DNA of 64,000 nucleotides from Mesorhabditis belari (Eukaryota; Nematoda; Chromadorea; Rhabditida; Rhabditidae), in contig CAUEEP010000724.1 of assembly GCA_958450365.1 (NCBI GenBank), positions 831,001 through 895,000 of the forward strand, given 5' to 3'. Below are positions 33,707 to 43,939 of the stretch, one piece after another. Made by a program: the position numbers and the translations under genes. Positions within the stretch are counted from its first letter, which is position 1. The number at the start of each line of letters is the position of its first letter. Below the pieces are notes generated by a model, which ran no database searches, was not told where the DNA came from, and saw only the letters and a program-made list of their open reading frames with translations.

Positions 33707-36700
33707 ACTCAGGCTCAGGCTCACTACTAGTTTTTCACCACTTTATTCAACCAACTTTCATTTTCTTCATAAACGATCGTAATCCGATTCCATCTCCAAT
33801 GCCGAAACAGATCTACGATCGACTAAAAAGGCGCCTTTTAAATGATTCATTTGGTTTAGTGACCTCAAAAAGTTGAGCTTTCGGGAAAAACTCGATTCGA
33901 ACATCGGTGTTGGCGTTTAGACCAAGATCATCGACAGCGGTGAGAAGTGGGATGTCCATCTAGAGAAGTTTTAAGTACATTGGGATCAAAATTGTGAATT
34001 TTGTGCAAATTTATATGTCGTAGCCGATTATGAATGAGTGGCGCGTCCATCTAGGCGCGTCCATCTAGGCGCGTCCATCTAGGCGCGTCCATCTAGGCGC
34101 GTCCATCTAGGCGCGTCCATCTAGGCGCGTCCATCTAGGCGCGTCCATCTAGGCGCGTCCATCTAGGCGCGTCCATCTAAGGCGCGTCCATCTAGGCGCG
34201 TCCATCTAGGCGCGTCCATCTAGGCGCGTCCATCTAGGCGCGTCCATCTAGGCGCGTCCATCTAGGCGCGTCCATCTAGGCGCGTCCATCTAGGCGCGTC
34301 CATCTAGGCGCGTCCATCTAGGCGCGTCCATCTAGGCGCGTCCATCTAGGCGCGTCCATCTAGGCGCGTCCATCTAGGCGCGTCCATCTAGGCGCGTCCA
34401 TCTAGGCGCGTCCATCTAGGCGCGTCCATCTAGGCGCGTCCATCTAGGCGCGTCCATCTAGGCGCGTCCATCTAGGCGCGTCCATCTAGGCGCATCGCTA
34501 TCTAGTGTCAACCATCTAGTGTCAACCATCTAGTGTCAACCATCTAGTGTCAACCATCTAGTGTCAACCATCTAGTGTCAACCATCTAGTGTCAACCAAG
34601 AAAAACTCGTTGTTAGGCTGGTTTATACAATGCTTATATAATACAATGTTTTATGATACAATGCTATTTGCTGTTATTTAGATGTTTATATTTTTAAAGT
34701 TTTCAAAACCTGTGCCGCCAATCGCTCCAATTGAGCGTTAAGCATCGGATGGGAAGAGCCGATCAGAGCTACCACGTGATCTTTCTCAAATAGGGAACAG
34801 GCTGAACAAATTGTGTACAATGTAAATCGTTGTATTGTTGTTGATGTTGATTGTTGATAAAATTCAAATCTGGTCTACTAAAATCACCTTTTAAAACAGC
34901 CTCATAGTGATCGAGCACGTCGATGTAGTCAATTACGAAATCAACCTAGAAAATCTGATAAATTATGAGGATCTATTATTAATAGATTTGAAAAGACATT
35001 GATCTGCTCCATTGATTCATTGATCTATTGATAATGATCCATAGCACAGGGTTGAGCAGGATTACTGGTGCGCCAAGAAAAGCGCTTGCTAGTGACCGGT
35101 TTCTTATTTTTCTGCTCGTTTCTCGTTTTTAATGTTTTTTAATGTATTATAATTGTATTGTATACAATTATATTGTATTATATTTTGATTTTAGAAATGA
35201 TGTCGACTAATCCGCTTCGGGTTCCTTTCCGTTATAAATCCGCAAAAATAACCCGCCGATCATTTCCGTTATACATCCGAAAAATTTGCATTCCGCCAAA
35301 TTTGCCTCCTTCCATGAAAATGAACAAGGAAAACCACAGAAAATTCATTCTTTTGCTATTTCCTGACAGCGCGGTGGGTTCATTTTTTGCCTACCGACTA
35401 CCGAGGCCGATGCAATCTCGTTCTTTCAACAACGCCGCTTGCTTACTACTTGCACATGTGCCAACCATCACGAAACTATCGCTCAATCTGAAGCTATCGC
35501 TCAATCTGAAGCTATCGCTCAATAGGAAGCTATCGCTCAATAGGAAGCTATCGCTCAATAGGAAGCTATCGCTCAATAGGAAGCTATCGCTCAATAGGAA
35601 GCTATCGCTCAATAGGAAGCTATCGCTCAATAGGAAGCTATCGCTCAATAGGAAGCTATCGCTCAATAGGAAGCTATCGCTCAATAGGAAGCTATCGCTC
35701 AATAGGAAGCTATCGCTCAATAGGAAGCTATCGCTCAATAGGAAGCTATCGCTCAATAGGAAGCTATCGCTCAATAGGAAGCTATCGCTCAATAGGAAGC
35801 TATCGCTCAATAGGAAGCTATCGCTCAATAGGAAGCTATCGCTCAATAGGAAGCTATCGCTCAATAGGAAGCTATCGCTCAATAGGAAGCTATCGCTCAA
35901 TAGGAAGCTATCGCTCAATCAGAATCCCCGATGGAGATGTGAAAAAATGTCATGCCGGACAGCGATCGGCCTGCATGTTAACTTATGGATGGAGGGCACC
36001 AAAATTCCGTTAGTCACAATCTTATCCATCTATGGATGGACTCAACAGTGGACCGCGCCGAGCGGAAAAATTGGAGGACCCAATCGAATCGTCGAGGTGG
36101 ACGAGTCTCTCTTCTCGAAGCGAAAGACGAATGTGGGCCGCATCTTATTTTTATATTCATATTTTACTTTATATTCAATATTTTCTTGATTATTTATTTT
36201 TGATTTTGATTAAATTTTTTGATTTTGATTAAATTGATTTTGATTTTTGATTATTAAATGATCAGGGGTTATTTTTCCGGATGCATAACGGAAAGGAACC
36301 CCGATTCGTAACGCAATCATCAAGTTACATCAGGATGGAAAGGTGACAAAGGAGTGAGAGTCGGAATTTCGGAATTTCGGAATTAGTCAGAATTTCGGAA
36401 TTAGTCGGAATTTCTCAGCGAACTGTCCAAAACACGATCAAACGATTCAGACAACTCGGAAGTAACAAAGATCATATTGGCCGAGGTAGAAAAGGCACGA
36501 CAACTTGATGGTGGTGGTGGTGGAAAAGGTGAGAAAGCTAATCAAGCGATCAACCAGACGCTCAATGAATAAAATGGCCATGGAACTTGGAATCAGTCGA
36601 CGTTCAGTGGGAAGAATTGTAAAAAGAGAAGTTGAATATGTACGCATACAAAAGACCTTCTCACCTTCTCAAAAGACAAAAAAAATCTCCTCACCTGTCC

Positions 36701-37938
36701 ATAAATTGCCCTCTGATTGAGCCACTCAACTGCGTACTGTATCGCGGCCGCAATGTGCGCGTCCTCCTTTTCGCGTAGAATGGCGCCTAAAATATTTTGT
36801 TGATATGAAAATCCAAAAAAAAATCTCAAATATTAGAAAATTCAGTCTGTTAAGTCTATTGCATCTATACAGTATCTGGTCTATACAGTATCTCGAATAA
36901 TAGTCTAACTTAAAGCTACAGTAAGACTACAGTAGATTTAGGCTTGCCTTTTAGCGTTTACCGTTATCTTTTAGCAAGAAACTTTGCTAGGCTTGCTTTC
37001 CGGTCAAAGGTAGTGCAGAATAGAAAATGGATGAAGGTAGAAAATCCAAAAAATCTCAAACATTAGAAGATTCAGTTTGTCTGTGATTTCTATTCGGCGC
37101 TAATGTTGGGGAGTGGAACAAATTCGACCTTTTTTGCGCACTCAAACATTTGCGCACCCGGCCCATTAGCGCATCTTTTTTCGCGTTTTTAAAAAAGCTC
37201 TAAAAAGCTAATATTAACCAAGTTCTATTCGAAAAGTTGTTTTTCTGGGTGATTTTAGGGCGTAGAATCCGAATTTTGACATATCAAAGCTTGTGGAAGC
37301 AAACGGACGGAATTATCCATATCCAATTCGACAATTTTCTGTAATTTGACCTACCTCTTTACCTTTCAAATTGGTTCCACAAGCGCTTTGATATGTCAAA
37401 ATTTGGATTCTATGCCTTAAAATTACCCGAAAAAATCACTTTTCGAATAGAAATTGGTTAATATTAGCTTTTTAGAGCTTTTTTTTAAAACGCGAAAAAA
37501 GGTGCGCTAATGGGCATTCATCAAAATTACCTGCTATTCTCAAGTAAATTTTTATGACTCAAAAAAACGGATTTGTTTTTCCAGCTTAATTTATTTATAA
37601 AGAAACCAGCTTAATTTATTTAGAAAGATTTTAAAAACTATAAATTTCAGCTTTTCTTGAAAATTTCAAAGCTCTCTCCGCGACTTCATCAATTTTTAAT
37701 TTTGATCTTCAGAATTTTCGGCTTCTAAGAGAATTCCTTGGAGAACATGTCAAATTTTCATCTCCAAAAAGGAAATAACCAAAAAATTTGCATTCCTAGA
37801 TAAGAATTAGATTTGTATGCATTGAAAATGACATGTTCTCCAAGGAATTCTCGATTTTGTCTTAAACATACCAATTTTGAAAGCATCGATCACCGAGAAA
37901 TTGCTCAAAATCAATCCGAAAATGAGTAAAGATCGCAT
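19975..37938 (-). CDS. AMPA/kainate-type ionotropic glutamate receptor subunit
   Basis: Rebuilt as 27 exons on the minus strand: 37938-37872, 36786-36695, 34945-34888, 34801-34710, 33959-33864, about 33220-33119, 32882-32775, 32473-32420, 31917-31738, 30401-30297, 30230-30150, 29475-29431, 29301-29196, 29068-28968, 27985-27881, 26749-26665, 25419-25342, 25250-25163, 25062-24989, 24681-24587, 23982-23905, 22519-22422, 22374-22253, 22029-21855, 20601-20494, 20271-20211, 20157-19975, about 880 residues. Order: signal peptide ([20 protein letters not shown]), amino-terminal domain, ligand-binding S1 ([39 protein letters not shown] with the agonist-binding PLT and Arg), M1, pore loop M2 ([11 protein letters not shown]), M3 ([11 protein letters not shown], the gating motif), S2 ([16 protein letters not shown], with the agonist Glu), M4 ([15 protein letters not shown]) and a short basic tail ending VNGK. 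It is a glutamate-gated cation channel of the synaptic membrane. The Q/R-site residue is Lys. Exon 6 has an uncertain acceptor, since the better AG puts the exon out of phase. Confidence 0.9.
20737..21105. repeat. 20-bp GAGCTCTGGATGAGCTGGAT array, 18 units
   Basis: An almost invariant array in the glutamate receptor intron 20602-21854. It is open in three minus-strand frames ([19 protein letters not shown]), which is a by-product of the repeat. Confidence 0.97.
21470..21665. repeat. ~30-bp GATCTGTAAGCCAGGTTCAG repeat
   Basis: Six or seven imperfect units in the same receptor intron as the 20-bp array. Confidence 0.8.
22143..22213. repeat. 10-bp GTACATTAAA repeat
   Basis: A short array in the receptor intron 22030-22252. 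Confidence 0.8.
22527..23264. mobile_element. Mariner-type MITE with long inverted arms, copy A
   Basis: Termini TTGGGTTCATGGAAAAGTC and the complementary end CCACCAACCCAA are flanked by TA (22525-22526 and 23265-23266). Arms pair over about 130 bp. The centre has a homopolymer A run (22720-22752) and a short B-box-like GGTTCGACTTCC segment. The left end is six bases from the exon 22519-22422 acceptor. Copy B is at 55488-56048. Confidence 0.85.
23286..23846 (+). mobile_element. Tc1-type element, deleted, with transposase N-terminal remnant
   Basis: Ends CAGTGTCCCAAGATTATCCA and the complementary TGGGACAACCTG are flanked by TA. Inside, a broken frame reads [19 protein letters not shown], the first helices of a Tc1-type DNA-binding domain. 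The catalytic part is gone. Nested next to the MITE in the same receptor intron. Confidence 0.75.
24213..24278. other. 66-nt hairpin in a receptor intron
   Basis: AGCTGGAATAACATGGACCA and the next 11 bases pair with the following 31 bases with one mismatch and a loop of about four bases. Size and pairing resemble a pre-miRNA or siRNA-type hairpin. No conserved small RNA was recognised. Confidence 0.6.
25440..25935. repeat. 19-bp CTGTGAAAGTACTGTAAGT array, about 26 units
   Basis: It fills much of the receptor intron 25420-26664. On the gene strand each unit carries CTTACAG and TTTCACAG, both close to this genome's splice acceptor. Confidence 0.95.
25965..26170. repeat. TTGGCTTTAGC hexamer-based repeat
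   Basis: An irregular run of GGCTTT and AGCTTT or AGGCTT hexamers in the same receptor intron. Confidence 0.85.
26860..26942. repeat. 8-bp AACTAAAT / AACTTAAAT array
   Basis: A short array that abuts the pogo-type MITE at 26943. Confidence 0.85.
26943..27865. mobile_element. Pogo-type MITE interrupted by a mariner-type MITE
   Basis: The left end TACCGTAAATACTGTAAT is separated from its continuation AGTACCCCACCCCC (from 27615) by the MITE at 26962-27613. The right end is CAGTATTTACGGTA at 27865. The interior shares TAGCATAAACCAGTGTCGAG with the copy at 10388. Confidence 0.85.
26962..27613. mobile_element. Mariner-type MITE (copy 2) with short internal array
   Basis: It is the same element as 5264-6189: matching ends, and matching interior (TTGACTGCACAAAGGGAGAG, GAGCCAAAACTTGATCCA). 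It is flanked by a TA duplication inside the pogo-type MITE. Its inner 20-bp array (27330-27412) has four units. Confidence 0.9.
28100..28262. repeat. Inverted repeat
   Basis: ATGAAAAGTCAAATTCTAGA at the left pairs with TCTAGAATTTGACTTTTCAT at the right; total about 160 bp. Receptor intron. Confidence 0.8.
28296..28625. repeat. 330-bp inverted repeat
   Basis: TTTGAGCTCAAATTCCTCGGTG pairs with the segment ending near 28625, including GCACTTTTGCT and ATCTTTTTTT stretches. It lies directly after the previous palindrome in the same receptor intron. Confidence 0.8.
29880..29960. repeat. 21-bp CTGGCCTACCATGGCCTACTT repeat
   Basis: Three units in receptor intron 29476-30149. Confidence 0.75.
30786..31125. 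repeat. 340-bp inverted repeat
   Basis: Left CGATGCAGAATTTCACGCTA pairs with the right arm ending TGAAATTCTGCATCC. Arms of about 150 bp include the word TTTTCTTGGCCGAAAT. It lies in receptor intron 30402-31737. Confidence 0.8.
31320..31372. repeat. Dispersed CTGTAAATTTGTACCCGGGG fragment
   Basis: TATTCAGCTGTAAATTTGTA followed by GGGTTTTCGGGATCGG recurs with changes at 17266, 18176 and 26388, so it is a small dispersed family with no coding capacity. Confidence 0.6.
32225..32400. repeat. GGCTTTAGCTTT hexamer repeat
   Basis: The hexamer run resembles 25965-26170 and lies just before receptor exon 32420-32473 on the same gene strand. Confidence 0.8.
32606..32692 (-). tRNA. tRNA-like pseudogene in a receptor intron
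   Basis: The minus strand has an A-box TAGCTCAGTGGTTAGA and a B-box GGGTTCAATCCCC with partly matching acceptor arms (TACTGGA and TCCGGAA). The anticodon stem does not fold and the length is about 85 nt, so it is probably decayed. Confidence 0.4.
32947..33065. repeat. GACA/GACG tetranucleotide array
   Basis: CAGACAGACGGA-type microsatellite of about 120 bp in receptor intron 32883-33118 or 33119-area boundary. Confidence 0.95.
33618..33722. repeat. 6-bp GGCTCA array
   Basis: About 17 units with periodic GACTCA variants in receptor intron 33221-33863. Confidence 0.95.
34044..34493. repeat. 14-bp GGCGCGTCCATCTA array, 32 units
   Basis: An almost invariant array with a single one-base insertion near 34180. 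It carries two CpGs per unit in an AT-rich intron and is followed directly by a second 14-bp array. Confidence 0.97.
34497..34596. repeat. 14-bp GTGTCAACCATCTA array, 7 units
   Basis: It directly adjoins the previous array, with the same period and a shared 3' half (CCATCTA) but a different 5' half. Confidence 0.97.
35468..35918. repeat. 18-bp CTATCGCTCAATAGGAAG array, 25 units
   Basis: A nearly invariant array within a 343-codon plus-strand open frame (KLSLNR repeats). On minus it reads SDSFLL repeats. It adjoins the Merlin transposase fragment. Confidence 0.97.
35919..36160 (+). pseudogene. Merlin (IS1016-like) transposase fragment
   Basis: Reads [30 protein letters not shown] and [20 protein letters not shown], the zinc-type N-terminus and the first Asp of the DDE fold of Merlin/ISXO2-type transposases. 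It stops soon afterwards; the rest of the catalytic domain is missing. It lies in the receptor intron 34946-36694. Confidence 0.75.
36290..36645 (+). pseudogene. Tc1/maT-type transposase DNA-binding fragment
   Basis: Broken frames read [44 protein letters not shown] and [20 protein letters not shown], then [13 protein letters not shown]: two helix-turn-helix motifs joined by a GRPR-like linker. The catalytic part is absent. Confidence 0.7.
37108..37515. mobile_element. GGGAGTGGGACAAAT foldback MITE, right end truncated
   Basis: Arms pair over about 150 bp (AAGCTAATATTAACC and its complement). The left terminal GGAGTGGAACAAATTCGACC has no right partner. It is related to 60300-60710 and sits in the first receptor intron. 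Confidence 0.75.
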
Positions 37939-38469
37939 TTTTAGAATTTTTTCGAGGGAATCACATTTCTTTCTGAAATTCTCGAGAAATAAAAATTGTT
38001 TTGAAGAGCCTGGGAAAATTGGCAAAAAGAAGTGAATGATTGAACGTTGAACAGAAAAAGAACAAGGTGTAGATAATTGCGCTCAAATCTGTAAACGCAA
38101 CCTATGTGGCACACTGAATTCTTCATTTTTCTTAGGAACTTTAACCGTTGCAAGCTAGGCTAAACCAATGAGCAATGTACCAAGTTTTCAGATCATTTAC
38201 AAACCAATATCAAGCTCTACAGCCACTTTGCTAGACTTTCAAAGGTTATAGAGTTGTTCAAAAAGACACTTTCTGAGTCAAGCAAGTCTAGGGTGAATCC
38301 AAGACTTGCTCCACCAATACAAAATCTTGCAAAAATTGCTAAACAAACGGGTTCTTCTTTGACGGCCACTTTGCTATACTTTTGGGAAGCAGGCTTGTTC
38401 CAAAAAAAAATTCCGGGTCAGACCAGAAGCCATGCACTGGGCTGGCTTTACTAAGAATCTTTTCGGTTG

Positions 38470-38995
38470 AGTACTAAGTCTTTCGCCCAAATTCATTTTC
38501 TAATTGAATAAGTCTCAAGCTACCAAATTAAATACGGTTTTTTCATCAGATAGCCCAATCATTTTTCTTGCAAATGACTTTTGAGAGTTTCTGAAAAGCT
38601 TTGTTTTGAAGGTTTTTCATTAGTAAGAACAGAGTGTTCAAAAACGACAAGGTCCGATGATGCAATTTCGACCGTTTCTCCCAATGAAACCTATTTTGAT
38701 TAAAAAATAAAAAAGATAGCGCACAAAAAGTTAGGTCTACAACCAAAAGTCCGAAATAATCCGTTTAGCGGTTTTCTTTATGTGCTTATTTTTTAATTTT
38801 AAATTAAATTTAAATATTTTTAAAAATACTAGTTTTCGTTCTGGCAGATTATTCTAAAATACTAAAAATTGTCTTAAGATGAGAAAAAAAACGATAAACA
38901 TTTATAATGAAAGAAATCGTTTGGTATTTGGTAGCTTGAGACTTGTTCATTTAGACAATGAAATGAATGGTGAAAACTTAGTACTCAATCTAATA
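38470..38995. repeat. Inverted repeat upstream of the receptor
   Basis: GAGTACTAAGTC...CTCAAGCTACCAAAT at the left pairs with ATTTGGTAGCTTGAGACTTG...CTTAGTACTC at the right. It is diverged, lies 500-1000 bp upstream of the receptor start, and could influence its promoter. Confidence 0.65.
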
Positions 38996-38999
38996 GTTT

Positions 39000-39842
39000 A
39001 CAAAAAGTCCCTGGATCAGCCAAAATCTAAGACTGGATCTGGAGCCTGGTTTGGCTTACAGGCTGGAACATCTCTGATTAGGATCAAAGTAAAAAAAGCT
39101 GTAAACCAAGATCACCAGTAGTTCAATGAAAGTATAGATGATGATACTCGTCAAGAATTGAGTGGAACTTGAAAAGTTCGAAGTGGTGAAGTATAAGAAA
39201 AGAGATGGAAAAGAGAGCAAGAGCGCCAAAGACGAGGCGATGAAGCATAAAAGGAAAGGAAAAGCATAAGCAATTCACAAGTTGTCAACTGGTGGTCCAA
39301 GGCCCAAGGGGGAGGGGGTGGGGCTGAAAGGGCTGGGCTCGGACCCCTTCCCTCCCTCGAAATCGCCGGGAATCCCGTTACCCCTTTGCCTAACCACTTC
39401 AGCTCCGACACAGACATCCCATCTCTTCGCCTTTTCTCCTTCATCTACTCAAATTCTCTCCATTCCCCTTTTTTCGACCCTCGTTTTTTAAATGCCCTTC
39501 ATTGCGATTCGTTTTTTCCTAGGTCTCACAAATTTCCCAAAAATGAGCTAAACTGGGGTAAATTTGCAATTGAAAAAGCAGAATGAAGAAAACTCTGGTG
39601 ATCCCTCCAACGACAAAATTTTACAGTTAAATAATTGACCTTTAAATCAAAATATTCAATAGGAGATCTTTTATTTTAACCATTTATTTCAATCCTATCG
39701 CCTTGCCTCCAAAAAGGAAAAAGTTTATTGGACACAATCCGAGCACTGAGTAAAATCCCTTCATTAAAAAACGAGTTTTTATCACAAACATCATGTTTAA
39801 AATGAAAAAGGTTCATTTGTAGAAGTCTTTCTCGTCCGGCAT
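39000..39842. other. Intergenic spacer, no feature recognised
   Basis: It lies between the receptor 5' side and the 3' end of the Lys-rich gene. It has a C/T-rich stretch around 39340-39480 and a purine-rich stretch at 39170-39260. I see no gene or repeat. Confidence 0.4.
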
Positions 39843-42800
39843 TCATTTCGCATACGAGGCGGCCGCCGAGCGGAGAAGGCATGCGAATCGACCAATTGTA
39901 ACATCCTGAAAAGAAAAAGGTAAAAATGGTACATAAGACAAATTAGACCTGATCACTAGACCAAAATAGAAAATGACCAGTGAGCAAATTGTAAACCCTA
40001 AGCTAAATAAACTCAAAGACAAACCACACCTCTAGAATTGACAACGTAGCAAAAAGTTGAGCGGCCTCTTCGGGCTCGAGAATCGAATAGTTGATCAACT
40101 CCTCCAGGACATCCTTGTACATTTGCCTAAATATAAAACATAAAATGCTTTTTAAGGCTAAAATAGCCACCAGTAAAACCCACTCTGAAATGACGAGATC
40201 CCCGATAGCCATCGCCACATTTTCCGCAAATTCTCGACCCTGCTCTTTGTCTTTGTCTCGGTTTAGCGCCAGCCACCCAAACGCTTTCTAACCGTAAAAC
40301 GTATTGCAACTGGATATCACTAAAAACAAACCTTCTTATCCGGTCGCACTCCGTGTTTTTCAAGATTTCGACCAAGGTTGAGAAGCTAAATCCCAAAAAT
40401 TTGATTGTCAACTTTAATGGTAACTTTTTAGTTGTTAAAAATTTTTAAGTCAACCTATTAGACTACTAATTTTGTAACAAAACAAAGAAGAACCTCATCA
40501 ACGTTCACGCGCAGCTTCTCTTCTGGTCGAGGCAGAGGCGGTGGCGGAGATATGTAGCGCTTTTTCTAAAAGAACAAACTAATTAAAGTCTATTGAACTC
40601 AAGATAAACTAATTCAAAATATATAGAATGCCTGTGTAGATCCCGTCTTTAACTGTTCCCGGGAATCGTCCTGTCGCGCGCGGGGTGCCGACACGCTCTG
40701 CGTTTCATCAAGCGGGTAGAATTGTCGCCAGTATTCATGCTAAATAAATCATTTCATTGAACCCCGGATACCCCTAAAAGCTTACAATTTCCCTTAATTT
40801 CGTGCTTTGATTCTCTTTGCTTCCTCGTGCAACAACTTGCTACTTTCACAACATTTTTGCTTTTGTCAATTTAACCAACCGGAGTGGCGGTTACTTCTTC
40901 ATTAGCGCTGCCAACTCGTGGCTTGACTTTCTTTGGTTCTAGGATCTAAATAAAACAATACAACTTCTATTAGAATCCAAAAAACCTTTCCAGCAGATGG
41001 TTTCTTCACGTGTTCTTGCATCAGAGAGGAATTTATAAAACGAACAAAAACCTCATTAACTGGGTCTTTTTCCGACTTTTTGGCATGCCGAATCGACTCC
41101 TTGATCTCCTAAAGTTAAACAGAATAAAAAGCGTCCGACCCACAAATTAACCTCAAGAACCCGCTTTTGCTTCCCATCTTTCTCCTTCGGACGGTGACGT
41201 GATGACGAAATGAGACGCGATGATTGTGTGGGCCCCATGCAATACCTGCCTTTTCTGGAAAGATAAAATGAAAATGTGAACAATTTTTTGTAAAGCTTAA
41301 TGAAGAATTTTGATCTTAAAACATGTGTTCAAACAAATTTTAAGTGACCCCACAAAATAAAAATATCTTTCTTCCTGGAGAAAGTTTTTAAATTCGCACA
41401 TTGGTTTCTTCTTTGACGATTGTGGACTCTGATCTGCAGTTTTCTTAGCCAGTGCATCGGTCACCGACTCCACATAGTTAACTCTCTGAAAATCAAATCA
41501 AGGTTTACAAAACAAACAAGTTTTGCCTTCCTGTGTTTCTTCTTTTCTTTTGGATCCGGGGAAATTTCGAGCATCTTCGCTCTGGGTGGCTTGCATTTTG
41601 ATCGAGAATGTGGTGAATTAATTGGAGTGCCCGGTTCGATAAATAACTAAATCAAGAATGGTTCACACAAGAAGCAAGATGCATACTTTCTTCTTTTTCT
41701 TCAAATTCAGCTCCTTCTCGCCGACTCTTTTGTGTTTGTGTTGTGTATCTGGTGGTTCAAATATTGGGGTCACGGCTTCCGGTGATGACTAAAGCAAGAA
41801 ATTAAATGAAGAATTCAAAGAGTGTTCAGCTGTAAGAACTACTTTTATCTGTCAAACTGTACTAATCTTTAATTCCTTACAATGACCCATGTATTTAATA
41901 GTACTTGCCTGTTTCTCCGCTTTCGGCGGAGAGTTGTGCGTCAATTTTGGTGCTGTTTGTCTAAAAAGTGACTTCATTATTCATCACATAAAAGTTCAAA
42001 GTAATAGCTTAAATAACTAGCAGGGTGTATTAAAGCAAACAAACAAAACTGCATGTATTCTGGATGCAAATATGGTCGTTTCTTCGCATGAGAAGACGTT
42101 GTTGTCGGCGTTCTTCCAGATCCTGCCTAAAATAAAACATTGAAAACAAAAACATAAAACAAGCCGCATGTTTGAACTTTCCCACAGCAGTCATTTTGGG
42201 TTTGAACTTGTAACGATCTCGTTTGTCGGGATTGTTGTTCGGAGATGCATTGCTTTTTTGGCCGGATCGATTTCCGCTCTAAAACAAAAAACATTAACAT
42301 GTTGAATAATTTTCAAAAGTACCATTTGTGATTGTTGCCTTTTGTTGTAGTTTTCTTTGTCTTCACGCAGATAACGATCGTGGGATCCATCATCTTTTCG
42401 GCGATGCTCTAAATTTTAAAGTTTTTCAAATAATTTTAAAAAGCTTGAAATAAACCTGCACTTGTATAAGCCAATCAAAATTTCTTACCAACAATCCCTT
42501 TCGCTGGCTCTCGTGGATGGCGCCTCTTCGTCGTTTGCAGGAGTTCTGCACGCGAATGCTTCTCCTTTTCAAGGCTCAGTACGTGCCCTTTCTTCGGTTT
42601 TGATAGTTTCTCCCTTGATCTCCTCCTCGCTCTTCTTAGAGCGACCTAAAAAAAATGCAAAGTTAGAATATCATTGAGAATTTGATTTGATTTGATTGTT
42701 TACCCATCAACTATTTTTTTACAAAGTCTAGAAACAAAAATTTACTTGTCGTTCCTTCGACTTTTCCATTGCCCTTGACTTTGACTTTTTGTCGGGCGAG

Positions 42801-43413
42801 TTGTTCGATTGCTGATCTTTCGATTTGTTGAGCGACTTGACACGACTTTTTGAGCAATTGGCATGTAGCAGCGAACGAGAGCCACCAGCGCGCCACTTCC
42901 GAGCTAAAAAAATAACTGAACATTCTTCAGTTTGCCAAAAGGTAATCCAAAAAGTATACTGATAAGTTTAACTATACACAAACCAATATTCTATAATCTT
43001 TTTGATTTAAGGTAACAGCAAAATCGTACCCCGGTAACGTTCAAGCAGCTCCTTGTTGCCGGGTCCTTGGTTCGGGTTGGCGCGTCGGAAAACTAAAAAC
43101 CAAAGATTAATGCAAGGAAAGTGGCTGATGAGTATTCTTGATGAGTATTCTTCATGAGTCCTTCACAAGTATAATTAGGTCTGACGTAAATTCTCAAAAC
43201 ACTTACTATTCGGCTTATCGTCCACATCATTCACTAGCGTCACTTTCCCTTCTTTTCGTTTCCGACCAAACGCCGAGTCCAAGACGGGTGAGGTTCTGAA
43301 AGTTCAAAAATTAATAACAACCAAGAGAAAATGAATAAAAAATAATAATAATAAGGAAGATAACAAAATTATAAATTTTTTTCAAAATCAAATAATCCTT
43401 ACTGGTTGGTCAT
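39843..43413 (-). CDS. Lysine/serine-rich protein of many small exons, unknown function
   Basis: A chain of about 22 short exons separated by introns mostly of 40-200 bp. First exons: 43413-43403 (ATG), 43295-43207, 43092-43030, 42903-42746, 42645-42489, 42408-42323, 42278-42186, 42126-42050. Further coding blocks lie near 41958-41909, 41790-41690, 41650-41535, 41488-41400, 41260-41150, 41108-41053, 40948-40870, 40739-40640, 40566-40500, 40387-40333, 40289-40188 and 40129-40033, with a last exon at 39904-39843 ending in TGA. Frames join cleanly through the first eight exons; the later ones are less exactly bounded. The product is basic and rich in Lys, Ser, Arg and Pro (motifs GRKRKEGKVTLV, KSLNKSKDQQSNN, KPPRAKMLEISPDPKEKKK), with a more ordered acidic and helical C-terminus (MYKDVLEELINYSI). 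This fits a nuclear, chromatin- or RNA-associated protein, but I do not recognise the family. It is head to head with the MRG gene, start codons 526 bp apart, so the two may share a promoter. Confidence 0.65.
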
Positions 43414-43705
43414 CGCGTTGTAAAATAAAAATCTGACTTGAAGTAGCGTTTAAATCCTTTTTTATTTGGGCTTTAAAGGCAAATTTTGAGGAAACAACAC
43501 AAATTTGGTGATGAATGAAAATAGGCTTATGTAAATCTTGCTCGAGTTTTCTAGAGTCCAATAGTTCTACAGTATCTACTGGGTTATAAAGCCCTACTAC
43601 TTGAAATTTGTAATCTGAGCATCTAGTGTTAACAGAAGACCCATTACCATAAAGTAAAGTGTTCAACTCTAATTCCGTAACTCTCAAAGGGTTAAATAGA
43701 CGCCA
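43403..43705 (-). other. Unexplained open frame upstream of the Lys-rich gene
   Basis: About 100 codons are open on the minus strand across the shared promoter region, reading RFWRLFNPLRVTELELNTLL, then KFQVVGLYNPVDTVELLDS. It overlaps the start codon of the Lys-rich gene in another frame and has no upstream ATG. It may be a transposon remnant or an upstream exon. No family is recognised. Confidence 0.25.
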
Positions 43706-43834
43706 AAAACGTTTTTATTTCGCGCACCTATTACCGTACCCCACCATTTCAGACGTTTTTGCGTCGCCACATACCGTACTCTTGCCATATGAAACCGTGT
43801 ACAAAGGAAAAAATTATCTCTCTCGAAGTTTTTA

Positions 43835-43865
43835 GGGGTGGGACAAATGCGATCTTTTTTGCTGG
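43835..43865. mobile_element. Terminal fragment of the GGGACAAATGCGA MITE
   Basis: GGGGTGGGACAAATGCGATC matches the end of the MITE at 60300 and lies 75 bp before the MRG start codon, in the shared promoter region. Confidence 0.5.
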
Positions 43866-43911
43866 AAAGATCTTCATGCTTCGTTTCATTTAACTTCGAA
43901 CCATTTCTTAT

Positions 43912-43924
43912 TGTTTTCTTTCAG
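43912..43924 (+). promoter_or_regulatory. Splice acceptor in the MRG gene 5' leader (trans-splice or 5'UTR intron)
   Basis: The stretch TTGTTTTCTTTCAG ends 15 bases before the MRG start codon and matches the T-rich TTTCAG acceptor used elsewhere in the window. In nematodes such a site just ahead of the ATG is typical of spliced-leader addition. A 5'UTR intron would look the same. Confidence 0.5.
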
Positions 43925-43939
43925 AAAACCGCTCGAAAA

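Noticed and set aside
33601..33876. Ser/Gly- or Leu/Arg-repeat frames
   Set aside because: Read-through of the 6-bp GGCTCA array in a receptor intron.
35391..35918. Minus-strand SDSFLL repeat protein
   Set aside because: Shadow of the 18-bp array. The plus-strand frame at least joins recognisable transposase motifs.
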